From an uncultured Anaerolineales bacterium (GTDB lineage Bacteria > Chloroflexota > Anaerolineae > Anaerolineales > UBA6663), in the NCBI GenBank assembly GCA_937952305.1, contig CALFZO010000041.1, positions 1-64,000 on the forward strand: a stretch of 64,000 bases of DNA. The letters are read 5' to 3'. Position numbers and translations under genes: made by a program. Below are positions 1 through 9,774 of this stretch, in pieces (within the stretch, counting starts at the first letter, position 1; every line of letters starts with the position of its first letter). Below the pieces are notes generated by a model. The model was not told the DNA's origin. It did no database searches and saw only the letters and a list, made by a program, of their open reading frames with translations.

Positions 1-73
1 GTGGCGGCGAGTGGATTTGAACCACCGACCAAGGGCTTATGAGTCCCCTGCTCTGCCACTGAGCTACACCGCC
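1..73 (-). tRNA. tRNA-Met (anticodon CAT), elongator-type
   Basis: Read on the minus strand, the sequence folds into a cloverleaf. The 7-bp acceptor stem starts GGCGGTG and ends CGCCGCC, the D stem is GCTC/GAGC with a short loop, the anticodon loop is CTCATAA, and the T arm is GGTGG-TTCAAAT-CCACT. The first pair is G-C, so this is not a typical bacterial initiator tRNA. A tRNA-Ile with a lysidine-modified CAT anticodon cannot be fully excluded. The base pair at 31-39 is an A-G mismatch, which is slightly odd. The discriminator A is at position 2 and the next C at position 1; whether CCA is encoded lies outside the window. Confidence 0.93.
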
Positions 74-94
74 GTTGTTTCGTTGCGAGGGCGG

Positions 95-123
95 ATTATA
101 CCTGACTCCGCCGCGCAGTTCAA
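95..123 (-). promoter_or_regulatory. sigma-70 type promoter of tRNA-Met
   Basis: On the minus strand TTGAAC (123-118) is followed after 17 bases by TATAAT (100-95), about 22 bases upstream of the mature tRNA 5' end. The spacing and the perfect -10 box make this one of the clearest promoters in the window. Confidence 0.75.
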
Positions 124-140
124 TCCAAACCCAACTGCGG

Positions 141-881
141 TCAGTGGGCCTCGTGCGCCAGGGCGACCTCGGACGGGCGCGCCGTGCCGGCCTCGAGCGG
201 GCTCTCAAGGTGCTCGTCGCCCACGATTTTGCCGTCGCCGATGCGGATGACGCGCTCGGTGTGCCGCGCGATGAACGGGTCGTGCGTCACGTAGATCACG
301 GTCTGGCCAAACTCGCGGTGCAGGCGCTGGAACAGGCCGATGATCTCAGCCCCGGTCTTGCTGTCCAGGGCCCCGGTCGGCTCGTCCGCCAGCAGGATGG
401 CCGGGTCGTTCACCAGTGAGCGCGCGATGGCCACGCGCTGCTGCTGGCCGCCGGAGAGTTCGTTGGGCTTGTGGTGCATGCGGTCGCCCAGGCCGACCTT
501 GTGCAGGGCCTCTTCCGCCTTTTGCCGGCGGGCGCGCCCGCGGGTGCCGGCGTACACCAGCGGCAGCATGACGTTGTCCAGCGCCGTCGTCCGCGCCAGC
601 AGGTTGAACTGCTGAAAGACAAAGCCGATCTTGCGGTTGCGGATGTCGGCCAGTTGGTTGTCGCTGAGCCGCTCCACCTTCTCGCCGTCCAGTTGATACG
701 TCCCGCTGGTGGGCACGTCCAGGCAGCCCAGGATGGCCATCAGCGTGCTCTTGCCCGAGCCGGACGGCCCCATGATGGCGGCCATCTCGCCTTTCCCGAT
801 GTGCAGGTCCACGCCGTCCAGGGCGCGCACCTCGGTGTCGCCCATCTTGTAGATCTTGGTCAGCGCTGTCACTTCAATCAT
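141..881 (-). CDS. ABC transporter ATP-binding protein, MacB/LolD type
   Basis: Cytoplasmic ATPase of 246 residues that would energise a membrane permease exporting lipoproteins, peptides or other substrates. Walker A GPSGSGKST is at residues 38-46, the Q-loop at about 89-92, signature LSGGQQQRVA at 142-151, Walker B ILLADEPTGALD at 162-173 and the H-loop VTHD at 198-201. The spacing between them and the full length are typical of the MacB/LolD/FtsE group. No FtsX- or MacB-like permease gene is adjacent: upstream is a YceI lipoprotein and downstream the tRNA. A TACAAT box at 933-928 on the minus strand could drive it separately from yceI. The partner permease is presumably elsewhere or beyond the left edge. 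The family call is firm; the substrate is unknown. Confidence 0.9.
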   Translation of the reverse strand: MIEVTALTKIYKMGDTEVRALDGVDLHIGKGEMAAIMGPSGSGKSTLMAILGCLDVPTSGTYQLDGEKVERLSDNQLADIRNRKIGFVFQQFNLLARTTALDNVMLPLVYAGTRGRARRQKAEEALHKVGLGDRMHHKPNELSGGQQQRVAIARSLVNDPAILLADEPTGALDSKTGAEIIGLFQRLHREFGQTVIYVTHDPFIARHTERVIRIGDGKIVGDEHLESPLEAGTARPSEVALAHEAH

Positions 882-946
882 GTTTGCTCCGCCGCCGGAC
901 GCCCGCGGCCCACTCCGGTTCGGCAGAATTGTACCGCCGCCGCGGC

Positions 947-1678
947 CTACTGCGCGGGCAGCATCACGAAGTCCAGCCTGAGCGTCACGCCGTCGGTGAC
1001 GCTCAGGATGCCGGCGATGCTCGGCGGCTCGATACCGAAGTCGGCCATCAGGATCCTGGCGGTGGCCTGGCCGGAGAGCACGTCATTGGCCAGGGTGGCG
1101 GTCACGTCCCAGGTCACGGCCTGCGTGCCGGTGCGCACGGTCAGGTCGCCCGCTAACTGGAACTGCAGGGTCTGGCCCTCCTGGGGATCGGCCGGGAAGT
1201 TCTCGACGCCGCGCACCACAAAGGTGGCCAGCGGATAGGTGGCGGATTCAAGCCACTGGCGCTGGATGGCCTCGTCGCGCCGCCGGCTGTCGCTGCGCAG
1301 GGTGCTCAGGTCCACCGTGAATTCGCCGAACTCGCTCTGCGCCGGGGCGTCGAAGTTCAGGTTGAGCTGGCCCTGGATCTGGCTGGTCCGTCCCACGGCC
1401 GTGCCCAGGCGGTTGTTGTCGTTGATGAAGGTCTCGTCCACCGAGTAGCTCACCGACGAGCGCGCCGGGTCGATGGCAAAGGTGACCGTGCCGGTCGGGG
1501 CCGGGCGGGGGGGGTCGGGCGTCGGCGAGGGCTCGCCGGGCGCCAGGGTGGGCGCGCTGGTGGGGGCGCTGGTCGGCGCCGGCTCCGTCGGGCTGACGGG
1601 CGTGTTCGTTGGCGCGGCCGTGCAGGCGGTGACCAGCACGAGCGCGAGGGCGGGGAGGGCGAAACGCAGATTGGGCAT
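947..1678 (-). CDS. YceI-like domain lipoprotein
   Basis: Predicted surface lipoprotein of 243 residues. It begins MPNLRF, has a hydrophobic stretch and a lipobox LVTAC, then a Pro/Thr/Ala-rich linker to about residue 60. A C-terminal beta-barrel-like domain follows, matching the YceI family (TFAIDPARSSVSY, then FGEFTVDLSTLRSDSRRRD, a hallmark region). YceI proteins are lipocalin-like and bind amphiphilic or isoprenoid ligands; the ligand here is not known. The start at 1678 is chosen because it gives a clean lipoprotein signal and sits behind an AGGAG ribosome site, whereas the frame stays open upstream to 1828 without signal features. Confidence 0.85.
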   Translation of the reverse strand: MPNLRFALPALALVLVTACTAAPTNTPVSPTEPAPTSAPTSAPTLAPGEPSPTPDPPRPAPTGTVTFAIDPARSSVSYSVDETFINDNNRLGTAVGRTSQIQGQLNLNFDAPAQSEFGEFTVDLSTLRSDSRRRDEAIQRQWLESATYPLATFVVRGVENFPADPQEGQTLQFQLAGDLTVRTGTQAVTWDVTATLANDVLSGQATARILMADFGIEPPSIAGILSVTDGVTLRLDFVMLPAQ

Positions 1679-1863
1679 GGACACGCTGCTCCTGTGGGGT
1701 GCCCCGTCCCCAGGCAGGCGCAGGGCAGGGGGCGTTAGGCACGCATGGCACTCAGGCGGCCCCCAGCCAGCCTGATCCGGTGGACGGGGTCCCAGATGAC
1801 AAACCGGGATTATAATCGCCGTGCTCAAACGCGAGCACTAAATTCTGTATGAGAGAATCGGGT

Positions 1864-3054
1864 ATGCTGCCATTGGCTGACCTGCGCGTCGTCGACCTGA
1901 CCGAGGCCCTGGCCGGGCCCTACGCGGCCATGCTATTGGGCGATCTGGGCGCCGACGTGATCAAGATCGAACGGCCCGGCTCCGGCGACCAGAGCCGGCG
2001 CTGGGGCGCGCGCCTCCCCAACGGCGAGAGCGCTTACTTCTGCGCCACCAACCGCAACAAGCGCAGCCTGACGCTTAACATCCAGGCCGCCGCCGGCCAG
2101 GACGTGCTCTACCGCTTGCTGGCGGGCGCCGACGTCTTCCTGTGCAATATCCCGCGCGAGGACAGTCTGCGCCGCGCCGGCCTAGACTGGCCGACGCTGC
2201 ATGCCCGCTTCCCGCGCCTGATCTTCGGGTCGATCACGGGCTACGGCCGCACCGGCCCCTATGCCGGCCGCTCCGGCTATGACCTGGTGGCGCAGGGCGA
2301 GGCCGGCCTGATGTCGATCACGGGCACGCCGGACACGGCGCCCCTGCGTTACCCGATCCCGCTGGCCGACATGACCACGGGCCTGTACACGGTCATCGGC
2401 GTGCTGACCGCGCTGCGCGCCCGCGAGCAGACCGGCCAGGGGCAGCTGCTGGACCTCAGCCTGCTGGAGTCACAGGCCGCTTACCTGGCGATCGTGGCTG
2501 GCGACGTTTTCGCCACCGGCCAGCCGCCCGTGCCTATCGGCAACGCCCATCCCAGCATCGTGCCGTACCAGGTTTTCCGCGCCGCCGACAAGGACGTGAT
2601 CATCGCCGTCGGCTCGGACAAGCAGTGGGCAGCCTTCTGCCAGGTGCTCGGCCTGGGCGCCGACGTCCGCGACGACCCGCGCTTCGTCTCCAACCCCCAG
2701 CGCTTGCAGCACCGCGCCGAGTTGGTCCCGTTGCTGGAAGCGCGCCTGCGCCAGCGCGCGGCCGGCCCGCTGCTGGACGAGCTGCGCGCGGCCGAGATCC
2801 CGTGCGGGCCGATCAACGGCGTCGCCGATCTGCTGGACGATCCGCACTACCGTGAGCGCGGCAACGTGGTGGAGCAAGCCCACCCGCGCGGCGGGATCGT
2901 GCACTCGCTCGCCAACCCCGTGCGCTTGGGCGAGACGCCGCCCGCCTACCGCCTCCCGCCGCCCGCGCTGGGTGAGCACACCGACGCCGTGCTGCGGGAA
3001 TTGGGCGTCACGCCAGACGGGGTCGCCGATCTCCACGCGCAAGGCGTGGTCTAG
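1864..3054 (+). CDS. CaiB/BaiF (family III) CoA-transferase
   Basis: Moves coenzyme A between organic acids. The N-terminus LADLRVVDLTEALAGPYA and GDLGADVIKIERPG are the standard family III opening. From this start the presumed catalytic aspartate falls at residue 169 in PLADMTTGLY, the same position as in formyl-CoA transferase. The length of 396 residues is usual for the family. An in-frame ATG at 1849 adds MRESG, which has no counterpart in the family, so 1864 is preferred. A TATAAT at 1811-1816 lies upstream. The next gene is a purine-type amidohydrolase, but the substrate acid cannot be read from the sequence. Confidence 0.9.
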   Translation: MLPLADLRVVDLTEALAGPYAAMLLGDLGADVIKIERPGSGDQSRRWGARLPNGESAYFCATNRNKRSLTLNIQAAAGQDVLYRLLAGADVFLCNIPREDSLRRAGLDWPTLHARFPRLIFGSITGYGRTGPYAGRSGYDLVAQGEAGLMSITGTPDTAPLRYPIPLADMTTGLYTVIGVLTALRAREQTGQGQLLDLSLLESQAAYLAIVAGDVFATGQPPVPIGNAHPSIVPYQVFRAADKDVIIAVGSDKQWAAFCQVLGLGADVRDDPRFVSNPQRLQHRAELVPLLEARLRQRAAGPLLDELRAAEIPCGPINGVADLLDDPHYRERGNVVEQAHPRGGIVHSLANPVRLGETPPAYRLPPPALGEHTDAVLRELGVTPDGVADLHAQGVV

Positions 3055-3102
3055 GCTCGCTGTTCACCGCCCACCACTGACTGTCTCCATATCTCCACTA
3101 CC

Positions 3103-4434
3103 ATGCTGATCACTAATGCCACCCTCGTCACCTGGGGCCGCGAAAACCAATTGCTGCCGGGACAGGCCGTCAAGATCGACGGCGACCGGATCACCGACCT
3201 GGGCGCGGACGCCGATCTGCGCGCGCGTTATCCCGGGGAGACCGTGCTGGACGCGCGCGGCCAGCTGGTGATGCCGGGCAACATCTGCGCCCACACGCAT
3301 TTCTACGGCGCCTTCGCGCGCGGCCTGGCCATCCCCGGCGACGCGCCCAAGGACTTCCCCGAGATCCTGGAGCGCCTGTGGTGGAAGCTGGACAAGGCGC
3401 TGACGCTGGAGGATGTGCGCGCCTCGGCCCTGGTCTGCCTGGTGGACGCCGTCAAGCACGGCACCACCACGCTGATCGACCATCACGCCTCGCCCAACGC
3501 CATCGACGGCTCGCTGGACGTCATCGCCGAGGCCGTGGAGCAGGCCGGTTTACGCGCCGTGCTGTGCTACGAGGTCACCGACCGCGACGGGCCGGACCGG
3601 GCCAAGGCCGGCATCCGCGAAAACGAGCGCTTTATCCGTCAGGCCCAGGCGGGCGGCGGGCGGGTGGCCGCCACCTTCGGCTTGCACGCCGGCCTGACGC
3701 TCTCTGACTCCACGCTGGAGGCGTGCAAGGCCGCGCATGACGGCGGCTTTCACATCCATGTGGCCGAGCACGAGGCCGACGAGTACGACAGCGTCAAGAA
3801 GAGCGGGCAGCGCGTCGTGGATCGGCTGGCGCGCTTCGGCATCCTCGGGCCGCAGTCCATCGCCGCCCACTGCGTGCACATCGACTACGGCGAGGCCGGT
3901 CTGCTGCGCGCCAGCGGCACCTGGGTCACCCACCAGCCGCGCTCGAACATGAACAACGCCGTCGGCGCCGCCGACGTGGACGGTCTGCTGCGCGCCGGCG
4001 TCCCGGTCTGCCTGGGCAACGACGGTTTTTCCAACGCCATGTGGGACGAATGGAAGGCCGCCTACCTGCTGCACAAGGTCGCCCACCGCGACCCGCGCCG
4101 CGCCAACGGCCTGAACATCGTCCAGATGGCGATTCACAACAACGCCGCCCTGGCCGGCCAGTTCTTCCCGGGCGCGCCGCTCGGCGAAGTGGCGGTGGGG
4201 GCGCACGCCGACCTCATCTTCGTGGATTACCACGCCACCACTCCGCTCAGCGCCGGCAATCTGCCCTGGCATATCCTGTTCGGGTTTGAGGCCTCGGCCG
4301 TCACAGCCACCCTCTGCGCCGGCAAGGTCCTGATGCAGGATCGCCAGCTGCTGTTCCTGGACGAGGCCGCCATCACGGCCCGGAGCCGCGAGCTCGCCGT
4401 CCAGACCTGGCAGCGCTACAACGCCCTGTTCTGA
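3103..4434 (+). CDS. ssnA: Amidohydrolase of the SsnA / cytosine-deaminase superfamily
   Basis: Metal-dependent amidohydrolase of 443 residues, the length of SsnA. Metal ligands are visible in AHTH (H64, H66), HIHVAEHE, AAHCVHID and GNDGFS. The opening LITNATLVTWGRENQLLPG closely matches SsnA proteins. SsnA genes are known to travel with selenium-dependent molybdenum hydroxylases and purine breakdown, and YqeB and YqeC of that system lie 17 kb downstream here, so a role in purine or related heterocycle deamination is inferred. The leader has no Shine-Dalgarno sequence and is pyrimidine-rich. Ordinary deaminases acting on guanine or S-adenosylhomocysteine are the alternatives. Confidence 0.82.
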   Translation: MLITNATLVTWGRENQLLPGQAVKIDGDRITDLGADADLRARYPGETVLDARGQLVMPGNICAHTHFYGAFARGLAIPGDAPKDFPEILERLWWKLDKALTLEDVRASALVCLVDAVKHGTTTLIDHHASPNAIDGSLDVIAEAVEQAGLRAVLCYEVTDRDGPDRAKAGIRENERFIRQAQAGGGRVAATFGLHAGLTLSDSTLEACKAAHDGGFHIHVAEHEADEYDSVKKSGQRVVDRLARFGILGPQSIAAHCVHIDYGEAGLLRASGTWVTHQPRSNMNNAVGAADVDGLLRAGVPVCLGNDGFSNAMWDEWKAAYLLHKVAHRDPRRANGLNIVQMAIHNNAALAGQFFPGAPLGEVAVGAHADLIFVDYHATTPLSAGNLPWHILFGFEASAVTATLCAGKVLMQDRQLLFLDEAAITARSRELAVQTWQRYNALF

Positions 4435-4449
4435 TAACCAGCGACCAAG

Positions 4450-4472
4450 CGCCGAACGCCAGGCGTTCGGCG
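4450..4472. repeat. Inverted repeat between ssnA and npdG
   Basis: CGCCGAACGC and GCGTTCGGCG form a perfect 10-bp stem around a 3-base loop, 16 bases after the ssnA stop. There is no T-run, so it is more likely an mRNA-processing or stability hairpin than a terminator. Confidence 0.6.
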
Positions 4473-4501
4473 ACCACTGACCCTTCACCTCTGGAGCTAC
4501 C

Positions 4502-5167
4502 TTGACTGCTTACACCATCGCCATCCTCGGCGGCACTGGCCACGAGGGTTTCGGCCTGGCCCTGCGCTGGGCCAGGGCCGGCCATGCCATCATCATCGGT
4601 TCGCGCGCGCTGGAGAAGGCCCAGGCCGCCGCCGCCGACCTCAGCGCCCGCCTGCCCGCCGCCCAGGTGCGCGGCCTCGACAACGCCGCCGCGGCCCAGG
4701 CGGCCGAGATCGTCGTCCTGACCGTGCCGTACGCCGCCCACGCCGCCACGCTGGCGTCCGTGCGCGAGGCCGTGCAGGGCAAAATCTTCGTGGACGTGAC
4801 CGTGCCGCTCGTGCCGCCCAAGGTCTCGCGCGTGCAGCTGCCGGCCGGCGGCTCGGCCAGCCTGGAGGCCCAGGCGCTGCTGGGGCCGGCGGTCAAGGTC
4901 GTCACCGCCTTCCAGAACATCTCGGCCGAGCATCTCAAGGAGCCCGATCATCCCATCGACTGCGACGTGCTGGTGTGCGGCGACGACAAGGACGCCAAGG
5001 CCAGCGTCTTGCAGCTGGCGGCCGACGCCGGCATGCAGGCCTGGGACGCCGGCCCGCTGGCCAACTCCGTCGTGCCGGAGGCGCTGACGTCGGTCCTGAT
5101 CGGCCTCAACGCGCGCTACAAGGTCAAGTCGTCGGGCTTCCGGCTCACCGGGCTGCCCCGCGCTTGA
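4502..5167 (+). CDS. npdG: NADPH-dependent F420 reductase
   Basis: Transfers hydride between NADP(H) and coenzyme F420. The N-terminal Rossmann motif ILGGTGHEGFGLAL (about 8-21) and IIGSR (31-35) fit the NADP-binding fold of Fno/NpdG. TVPYAAH, DVTVPLVPP and FQNISAEHL are further family landmarks, and the 221-residue length is usual. The start codon is TTG with GGAG shortly upstream (4492-4495). It heads a block of F420 genes, cofE following after 15 bases, so its product would supply reduced F420 for the oxidoreductases encoded downstream. Confidence 0.9.
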   Translation: MTAYTIAILGGTGHEGFGLALRWARAGHAIIIGSRALEKAQAAAADLSARLPAAQVRGLDNAAAAQAAEIVVLTVPYAAHAATLASVREAVQGKIFVDVTVPLVPPKVSRVQLPAGGSASLEAQALLGPAVKVVTAFQNISAEHLKEPDHPIDCDVLVCGDDKDAKASVLQLAADAGMQAWDAGPLANSVVPEALTSVLIGLNARYKVKSSGFRLTGLPRA

Positions 5168-5182
5168 CGCCGGTGTGCGACT

Positions 5183-5956
5183 ATGACTGCTCAACTGACC
5201 CTGACTGCGCTGCCGGGCTTGCCACTCGTCAAGCCGGGTGATGACCTCGTGGTGCTGACGCAGGCCGGCCTGGCCGCTGCCGGCCTGCAGTTGCAGACCG
5301 GCGACGTGCTCGCCTACGCTCAGAAGATCGTGTCTAAGGCCGAAGGCCGCCTGGTGGACCTGGCCACGGTTACCCCCTCGGCCCGCGCCCTGGAACTGGC
5401 CGCCCTCACCGAGAAGGACCCGCGCTTTGTGGAAGTGGTGCTGTGGGACACGCGCGAGGTCCTGCGTACGCGCTTCAACACCTTGATTGTCGAGCACCGC
5501 CTCGGGTTTGTGTGCGCCAACGCCGGGGTGGACCGTTCCAACGTCGGCCCGCATGGCGAAGGGCACGCCGACACCCTGCTGATGCTGCCGGCCGACCCGG
5601 ACGGCACCTGTCGGCGTCTGCGCGCCGACCTGCGCGCCGCCACCGGCGCCGACGTGGGCGTGCTCATCAATGACTCGCACGGCCGCGCCTGGCGCCAGGG
5701 CACGGTCGGGGTCGCCATCGGCGCCGCCGGCCTGCCGGCCCTGCTGGACCTGCGCGGCAAGCCGGACCTGTTCGACTACGCGCTGCAGATCACGCAGGTG
5801 GGGCTGGCCGATGAACTGGCCGCCGCCGCCTCGGCCCTGATGGGCCAGGCCGACGAGGGGCGGCCAATCATCCATCTGCGCGGCCTGCCGTACCCGCTGC
5901 GCGATGGCGACGCCCGCGAACTGGTGCGGCCCAAAGAGATGGATCTGTTCCGGTAG
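5183..5956 (+). CDS. cofE: Coenzyme F420-0:L-glutamate ligase
   Basis: Adds glutamate to F420-0 with GTP to build the side chain. Conserved blocks are AQKIVSKAEGR (46-56), CANAGVDRSNV (111-121) and NDSHGRAWRQG (163-173), all known CofE/FbiB motifs for metal, GTP and substrate binding. The 257 residues cover only the ligase domain. The C-terminal nitroreductase domain found in actinobacterial FbiB is absent here but is encoded separately 0.4 kb downstream. It follows npdG closely and is very likely cotranscribed with it. Confidence 0.93.
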   Translation: MTAQLTLTALPGLPLVKPGDDLVVLTQAGLAAAGLQLQTGDVLAYAQKIVSKAEGRLVDLATVTPSARALELAALTEKDPRFVEVVLWDTREVLRTRFNTLIVEHRLGFVCANAGVDRSNVGPHGEGHADTLLMLPADPDGTCRRLRADLRAATGADVGVLINDSHGRAWRQGTVGVAIGAAGLPALLDLRGKPDLFDYALQITQVGLADELAAAASALMGQADEGRPIIHLRGLPYPLRDGDARELVRPKEMDLFR

Positions 5957-5983
5957 CTTTCCACCCACTGAGGACTACAGACA

Positions 5984-6382
5984 ATGTCGGTGACTTTTCC
6001 GGCCAGCCTGGCCGATCTGTTGACCCGCGAAAAGAAGGCTTTCGCCCACCTGGCGCTGGTCCTGCGCGACGGCACGCCTCACGTCACGCCGGTCTGGTTC
6101 GACTGGGACGGCACGCACCTGATCATCAACACTGCGCGCGGACGCGTGAAAGACCGCGTGCTGAACCGGCGGCCCACGGTGGCCCTGGCGATCAGTGATC
6201 CGGCCGACCCGTATCGTTACCTCCAGATCCGCGGGCAGGTGGTGGACTCGACCGAGGCCGGCGCGCGTGACATGATCGACCAGTTGTCGCTGAAGTACGA
6301 GGGCCGGCTGTACCCCTGGTACCGAGGCGAGACGCGCGTGACTTACAAGATCCTGCCCGAGCGCGTGCAGCCTGCCGCATGA
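5984..6382 (+). CDS. PPOX-class (split beta-barrel) F420-dependent protein
   Basis: Small flavin/deazaflavin-binding fold protein of 132 residues. The region LALVLRDGTPHVTPVWFDWDG and the following INTARGRVKDRVLNRRP are typical of the FDOR/PPOX group that uses F420. Its place between cofE and the nitroreductase gene supports an F420-linked role, but the substrate is unknown. Its stop overlaps the start of the next gene by 4 bases (ATGA), showing translational coupling. The leader from 5957 is pyrimidine-rich and has no Shine-Dalgarno sequence. Confidence 0.85.
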   Translation: MSVTFPASLADLLTREKKAFAHLALVLRDGTPHVTPVWFDWDGTHLIINTARGRVKDRVLNRRPTVALAISDPADPYRYLQIRGQVVDSTEAGARDMIDQLSLKYEGRLYPWYRGETRVTYKILPERVQPAA

Positions 6383-7002
6383 CCACGCCCGACGCCCTGG
6401 CCGACTTTCTGCGTCTGGCTCAGACGCGGCGCTCGATCCGGAGCTACACCGTCCAGCCGGTGCCGGACGAAGTGCTGCTGCGCCTGTTCGAGGCCGCGCG
6501 CTGGGCCCCCTCGGCCCACAACCGGCAGCCGTGGCGCTGGGCGGTGCTGCGCGCGCTGGCCGTCAAGGCCCGGCTGGCCGATGAACTCGGGGCACGTCTG
6601 CGGGCTGACCGGCTGGCGGACGGCGACCCGGCCGAGCGCGTGGACCAGGACGTGGCCCGCTCCCGTACGCGCCTGGTGAGCGCGCCTGTGGTCGCGGTGC
6701 TGTGCCTGACTCTGGCCGATATGGACGTGTATCCCGATGCGCGCCGCGCGGAGGCCGAACGCCTCATGGCTGTGCAGAGCGCGGCCCTGGCGGCCCAGAA
6801 CCTGCTGCTGGCCGCGCACGCCGCCGGCCTGGGCGCCTGCTGGCTGTGCGCGCCCCTCTTCGCCCCCGCCGTCGTGCGCGCTGCGTTGGCCTTGCCCGAT
6901 GGCTGGGAGCCGCACGGCCTGATCACGCTGGGCTACCCGGCCGAGGCCGGCCGTCCGGCCACGCGCCGGCCGCTGGAAGACCTGGTCTTGTGGTGCTCGT
7001 GA
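6379..7002 (+). CDS. Nitroreductase-family protein, likely dehydro-F420-0 reductase (FbiB C-terminal domain homologue)
   Basis: FMN-binding nitroreductase fold of 207 residues. RRSIRSYTVQPVPDE near the N-terminus and WAPSAHNRQPWR (about 50-60) are the classic flavin-contact motifs. In actinobacteria this domain is fused to CofE as FbiB and reduces dehydro-F420-0 to F420-0. Here the same two activities would be on separate genes with a PPOX gene between them. The location within the F420 cluster is the main support for this role. A generic nitroreductase is the alternative. Confidence 0.75.
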   Translation: MTTPDALADFLRLAQTRRSIRSYTVQPVPDEVLLRLFEAARWAPSAHNRQPWRWAVLRALAVKARLADELGARLRADRLADGDPAERVDQDVARSRTRLVSAPVVAVLCLTLADMDVYPDARRAEAERLMAVQSAALAAQNLLLAAHAAGLGACWLCAPLFAPAVVRAALALPDGWEPHGLITLGYPAEAGRPATRRPLEDLVLWCS

Positions 7003-7060
7003 AGCGAGACGCCGGCCGCCCGCCGGCCGGCGCCCACTGTCCGCTGTCAATCGTCCTGCC

Positions 7061-8002
7061 ATGAACATCGTCGCTCTCGCCGGCGGCGTGGGGGGCGCCA
7101 AGCTCGCCCACGGCCTCGCCCAAATTCTGCCGCCCGAACAACTGACCATTGTCGTCAACACCGGGGACGACCTCGAACACCTCGGCTTGCACATCTCGCC
7201 CGACCTGGACACCGTGCTGTACACGCTGGCCGGCCTGGCCAACCCGGAGACGGGCTGGGGCCAGCGGGACGAGACGTGGAGTTTCATGGCCGCGCTCGCG
7301 CGGCTGGGCGGGCCGGCCTGGTTCAACCTCGGCGACCGCGACCTGGCCACGCACGTCGAGCGGACGCGCCGCCGGCGCGCCGGCCAATCGCTCACGCACA
7401 TCACGGCCACGTTCTGCGCCGAGCTGGGGGTGCGCGCGCTGCTCCTGCCGATGAGCGACGCGCCGGTGCGGACCTGGGTGGACACGGACGAGGGCGCGCT
7501 GGAGTTCCAGGAGTACTTCGTCCACCGGCGCTGCGCGCCGCGCGTGCGCGCCGTGCGTTTCGTCGGCGCGGAGGCGGCCGAGCCGACGCCGGCCGTGGTG
7601 GAGGCGCTCGAGCGCTGCGACGCTGTCGTCATCTGCCCGTCCAATCCGTTCCTGAGCATCGATCCGATCCTGAGCTTGCGCGGCCTGCGCGCGCGCGTGG
7701 CCGCCAAGCTGGTGGTGGCCGTTTCGCCGATCGTGGGCGGCCAGGCCCTGAAAGGGCCGGCGGCCAAGATGCTGGGTGAGCTGGGGCTGGAGGTCAGCGC
7801 GCGTTCGGTGGCCGCGCACTACCGCGATTGCCTGGCCGGGTTTGTGCTGGATGAGGTGGACGCGGCCCTGGCCGCGGAGTTGGAGGCCGGCGGCGTCCGG
7901 GTGCTGGTGACGGACACCATCATGCGCAGCGACCCGGAGCGCGCGCGCCTGGCCCAGGCGACGTTGAGCTTCGTGGCCGCGCTGGCCGCCGGCCCGCGAT
8001 GA
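7061..8002 (+). CDS. cofD: 2-phospho-L-lactate (or PEP) transferase
   Basis: Joins the activated three-carbon unit to the flavin-like precursor FO. LAGGVGGAKLAHGL (6-19), NTGDD (33-37) and CPSNPFLSIDPIL are standard CofD signatures, and 313 residues is the usual length. The stop overlaps the start of cofC by 4 bases, matching the fact that CofC makes the unstable substrate of CofD. The leader shows the pyrimidine-rich CACTG-type sequence instead of a Shine-Dalgarno site. Confidence 0.94.
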   Translation: MNIVALAGGVGGAKLAHGLAQILPPEQLTIVVNTGDDLEHLGLHISPDLDTVLYTLAGLANPETGWGQRDETWSFMAALARLGGPAWFNLGDRDLATHVERTRRRRAGQSLTHITATFCAELGVRALLLPMSDAPVRTWVDTDEGALEFQEYFVHRRCAPRVRAVRFVGAEAAEPTPAVVEALERCDAVVICPSNPFLSIDPILSLRGLRARVAAKLVVAVSPIVGGQALKGPAAKMLGELGLEVSARSVAAHYRDCLAGFVLDEVDAALAAELEAGGVRVLVTDTIMRSDPERARLAQATLSFVAALAAGPR

Positions 8003-8601
8003 GCGTCTGGGCGCTGGTCCCGGTCAAGCCGTTCGCGCTGGCCAAGAGCCGGCTGGCCAGCCTGTTCTCGCCGCCGGAGCGTGCCGACCTGAGCCAACGC
8101 CTGCTGAGCCGGACGCTGGTGGTGCTGGCCGAGACGCCCGGCCTGGCGCGGACGCTGGTGGTCAGCCGTGACCCGGCCGCCCTGGCGCTGGCGCATCAGG
8201 CGGGCGCGCTGGCCTGGCCGGAGCCGGACGGGGCGCTGGATCTGAACGGGGCGCTGCGCGCCGCCCGGGCGGCGGCGTTGGCAGCCGGTGCGCAAGCCGT
8301 GCTGGCGCTGCCCGCCGACCTGCCGCGGTTGACGCCGGCCGATGTGGCCGCGCTGCTGCCCGGCGGCGGCGAGCCGGCCGTCGTCGTCGCCCCAGACCGG
8401 CATGGCCGCGGCACCAACGGTCTGTTTCTGCGCCCGCCCGATCTGATCGATTTCGCCTTCGGCCCGGACAGCTGCCGGGAACACCTCGCCCGCGCGCGCG
8501 GTGCCGGCCTCCGGCCCAGCCTGTGCCAGCGCCCTAATCTGGCCCTGGACTTGGATACGCCGGAAGATTGGGCCTTTGAAAGAGAGTATACTTCGGCCTA
8601 A
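7999..8601 (+). CDS. cofC: 2-phospho-L-lactate / phosphoenolpyruvate guanylyltransferase
   Basis: Activates 2-phospholactate or phosphoenolpyruvate with GTP for F420 synthesis. The N-terminus VWALVPVKPFALAKSRLAS is the CofC nucleotide-binding opening, ALPADLPRLTPADV the metal-binding region and PDRHGRGTNGLFL a known CofC block. Length is 200 residues. It overlaps cofD by 4 bases. The nearby FbiB-like nitroreductase would be needed only if the substrate is phosphoenolpyruvate, so that substrate is favoured by context. Confidence 0.92.
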   Translation: MSVWALVPVKPFALAKSRLASLFSPPERADLSQRLLSRTLVVLAETPGLARTLVVSRDPAALALAHQAGALAWPEPDGALDLNGALRAARAAALAAGAQAVLALPADLPRLTPADVAALLPGGGEPAVVVAPDRHGRGTNGLFLRPPDLIDFAFGPDSCREHLARARGAGLRPSLCQRPNLALDLDTPEDWAFEREYTSA

Positions 8602-8630
8602 CCCATCCCCGTTTCCCATCGGAGGTCCGC

Positions 8631-9629
<999 letters not shown>

Positions 9630-9652
9630 CGCGCCCGCCCACGACCTCCACG

Positions 9653-9691
9653 GCGGCGGAGCGTTCCGGTCAGGGCCGGGCGCTCCGCCGC
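9653..9691 (+). terminator. Possible terminator hairpin without a U-run
   Basis: GCGGCGGAGCG (9653-9663) and CGCTCCGCCGC (9681-9691) form a perfect 11-bp stem between the F420 block and the next promoter. No T-run follows, so ending transcription here is an inference from position. Confidence 0.45.
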
Positions 9692-9696
9692 TGGCG

Positions 9697-9725
9697 TTGA
9701 GGGGCCCCCCGCGCCGGGCTATAAT
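9697..9725 (+). promoter_or_regulatory. Promoter of the thioesterase/membrane-protein pair
   Basis: TTGAGG (9697-9702), 17-base spacer, TATAAT (9720-9725). An AGGAG ribosome site follows before the GTG start at 9775. Confidence 0.7.
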
Positions 9726-9774
9726 CCGAAGTCCGCCGTTGTTTCGCAACTTCCGCTCAGGAGATTGACCGCCT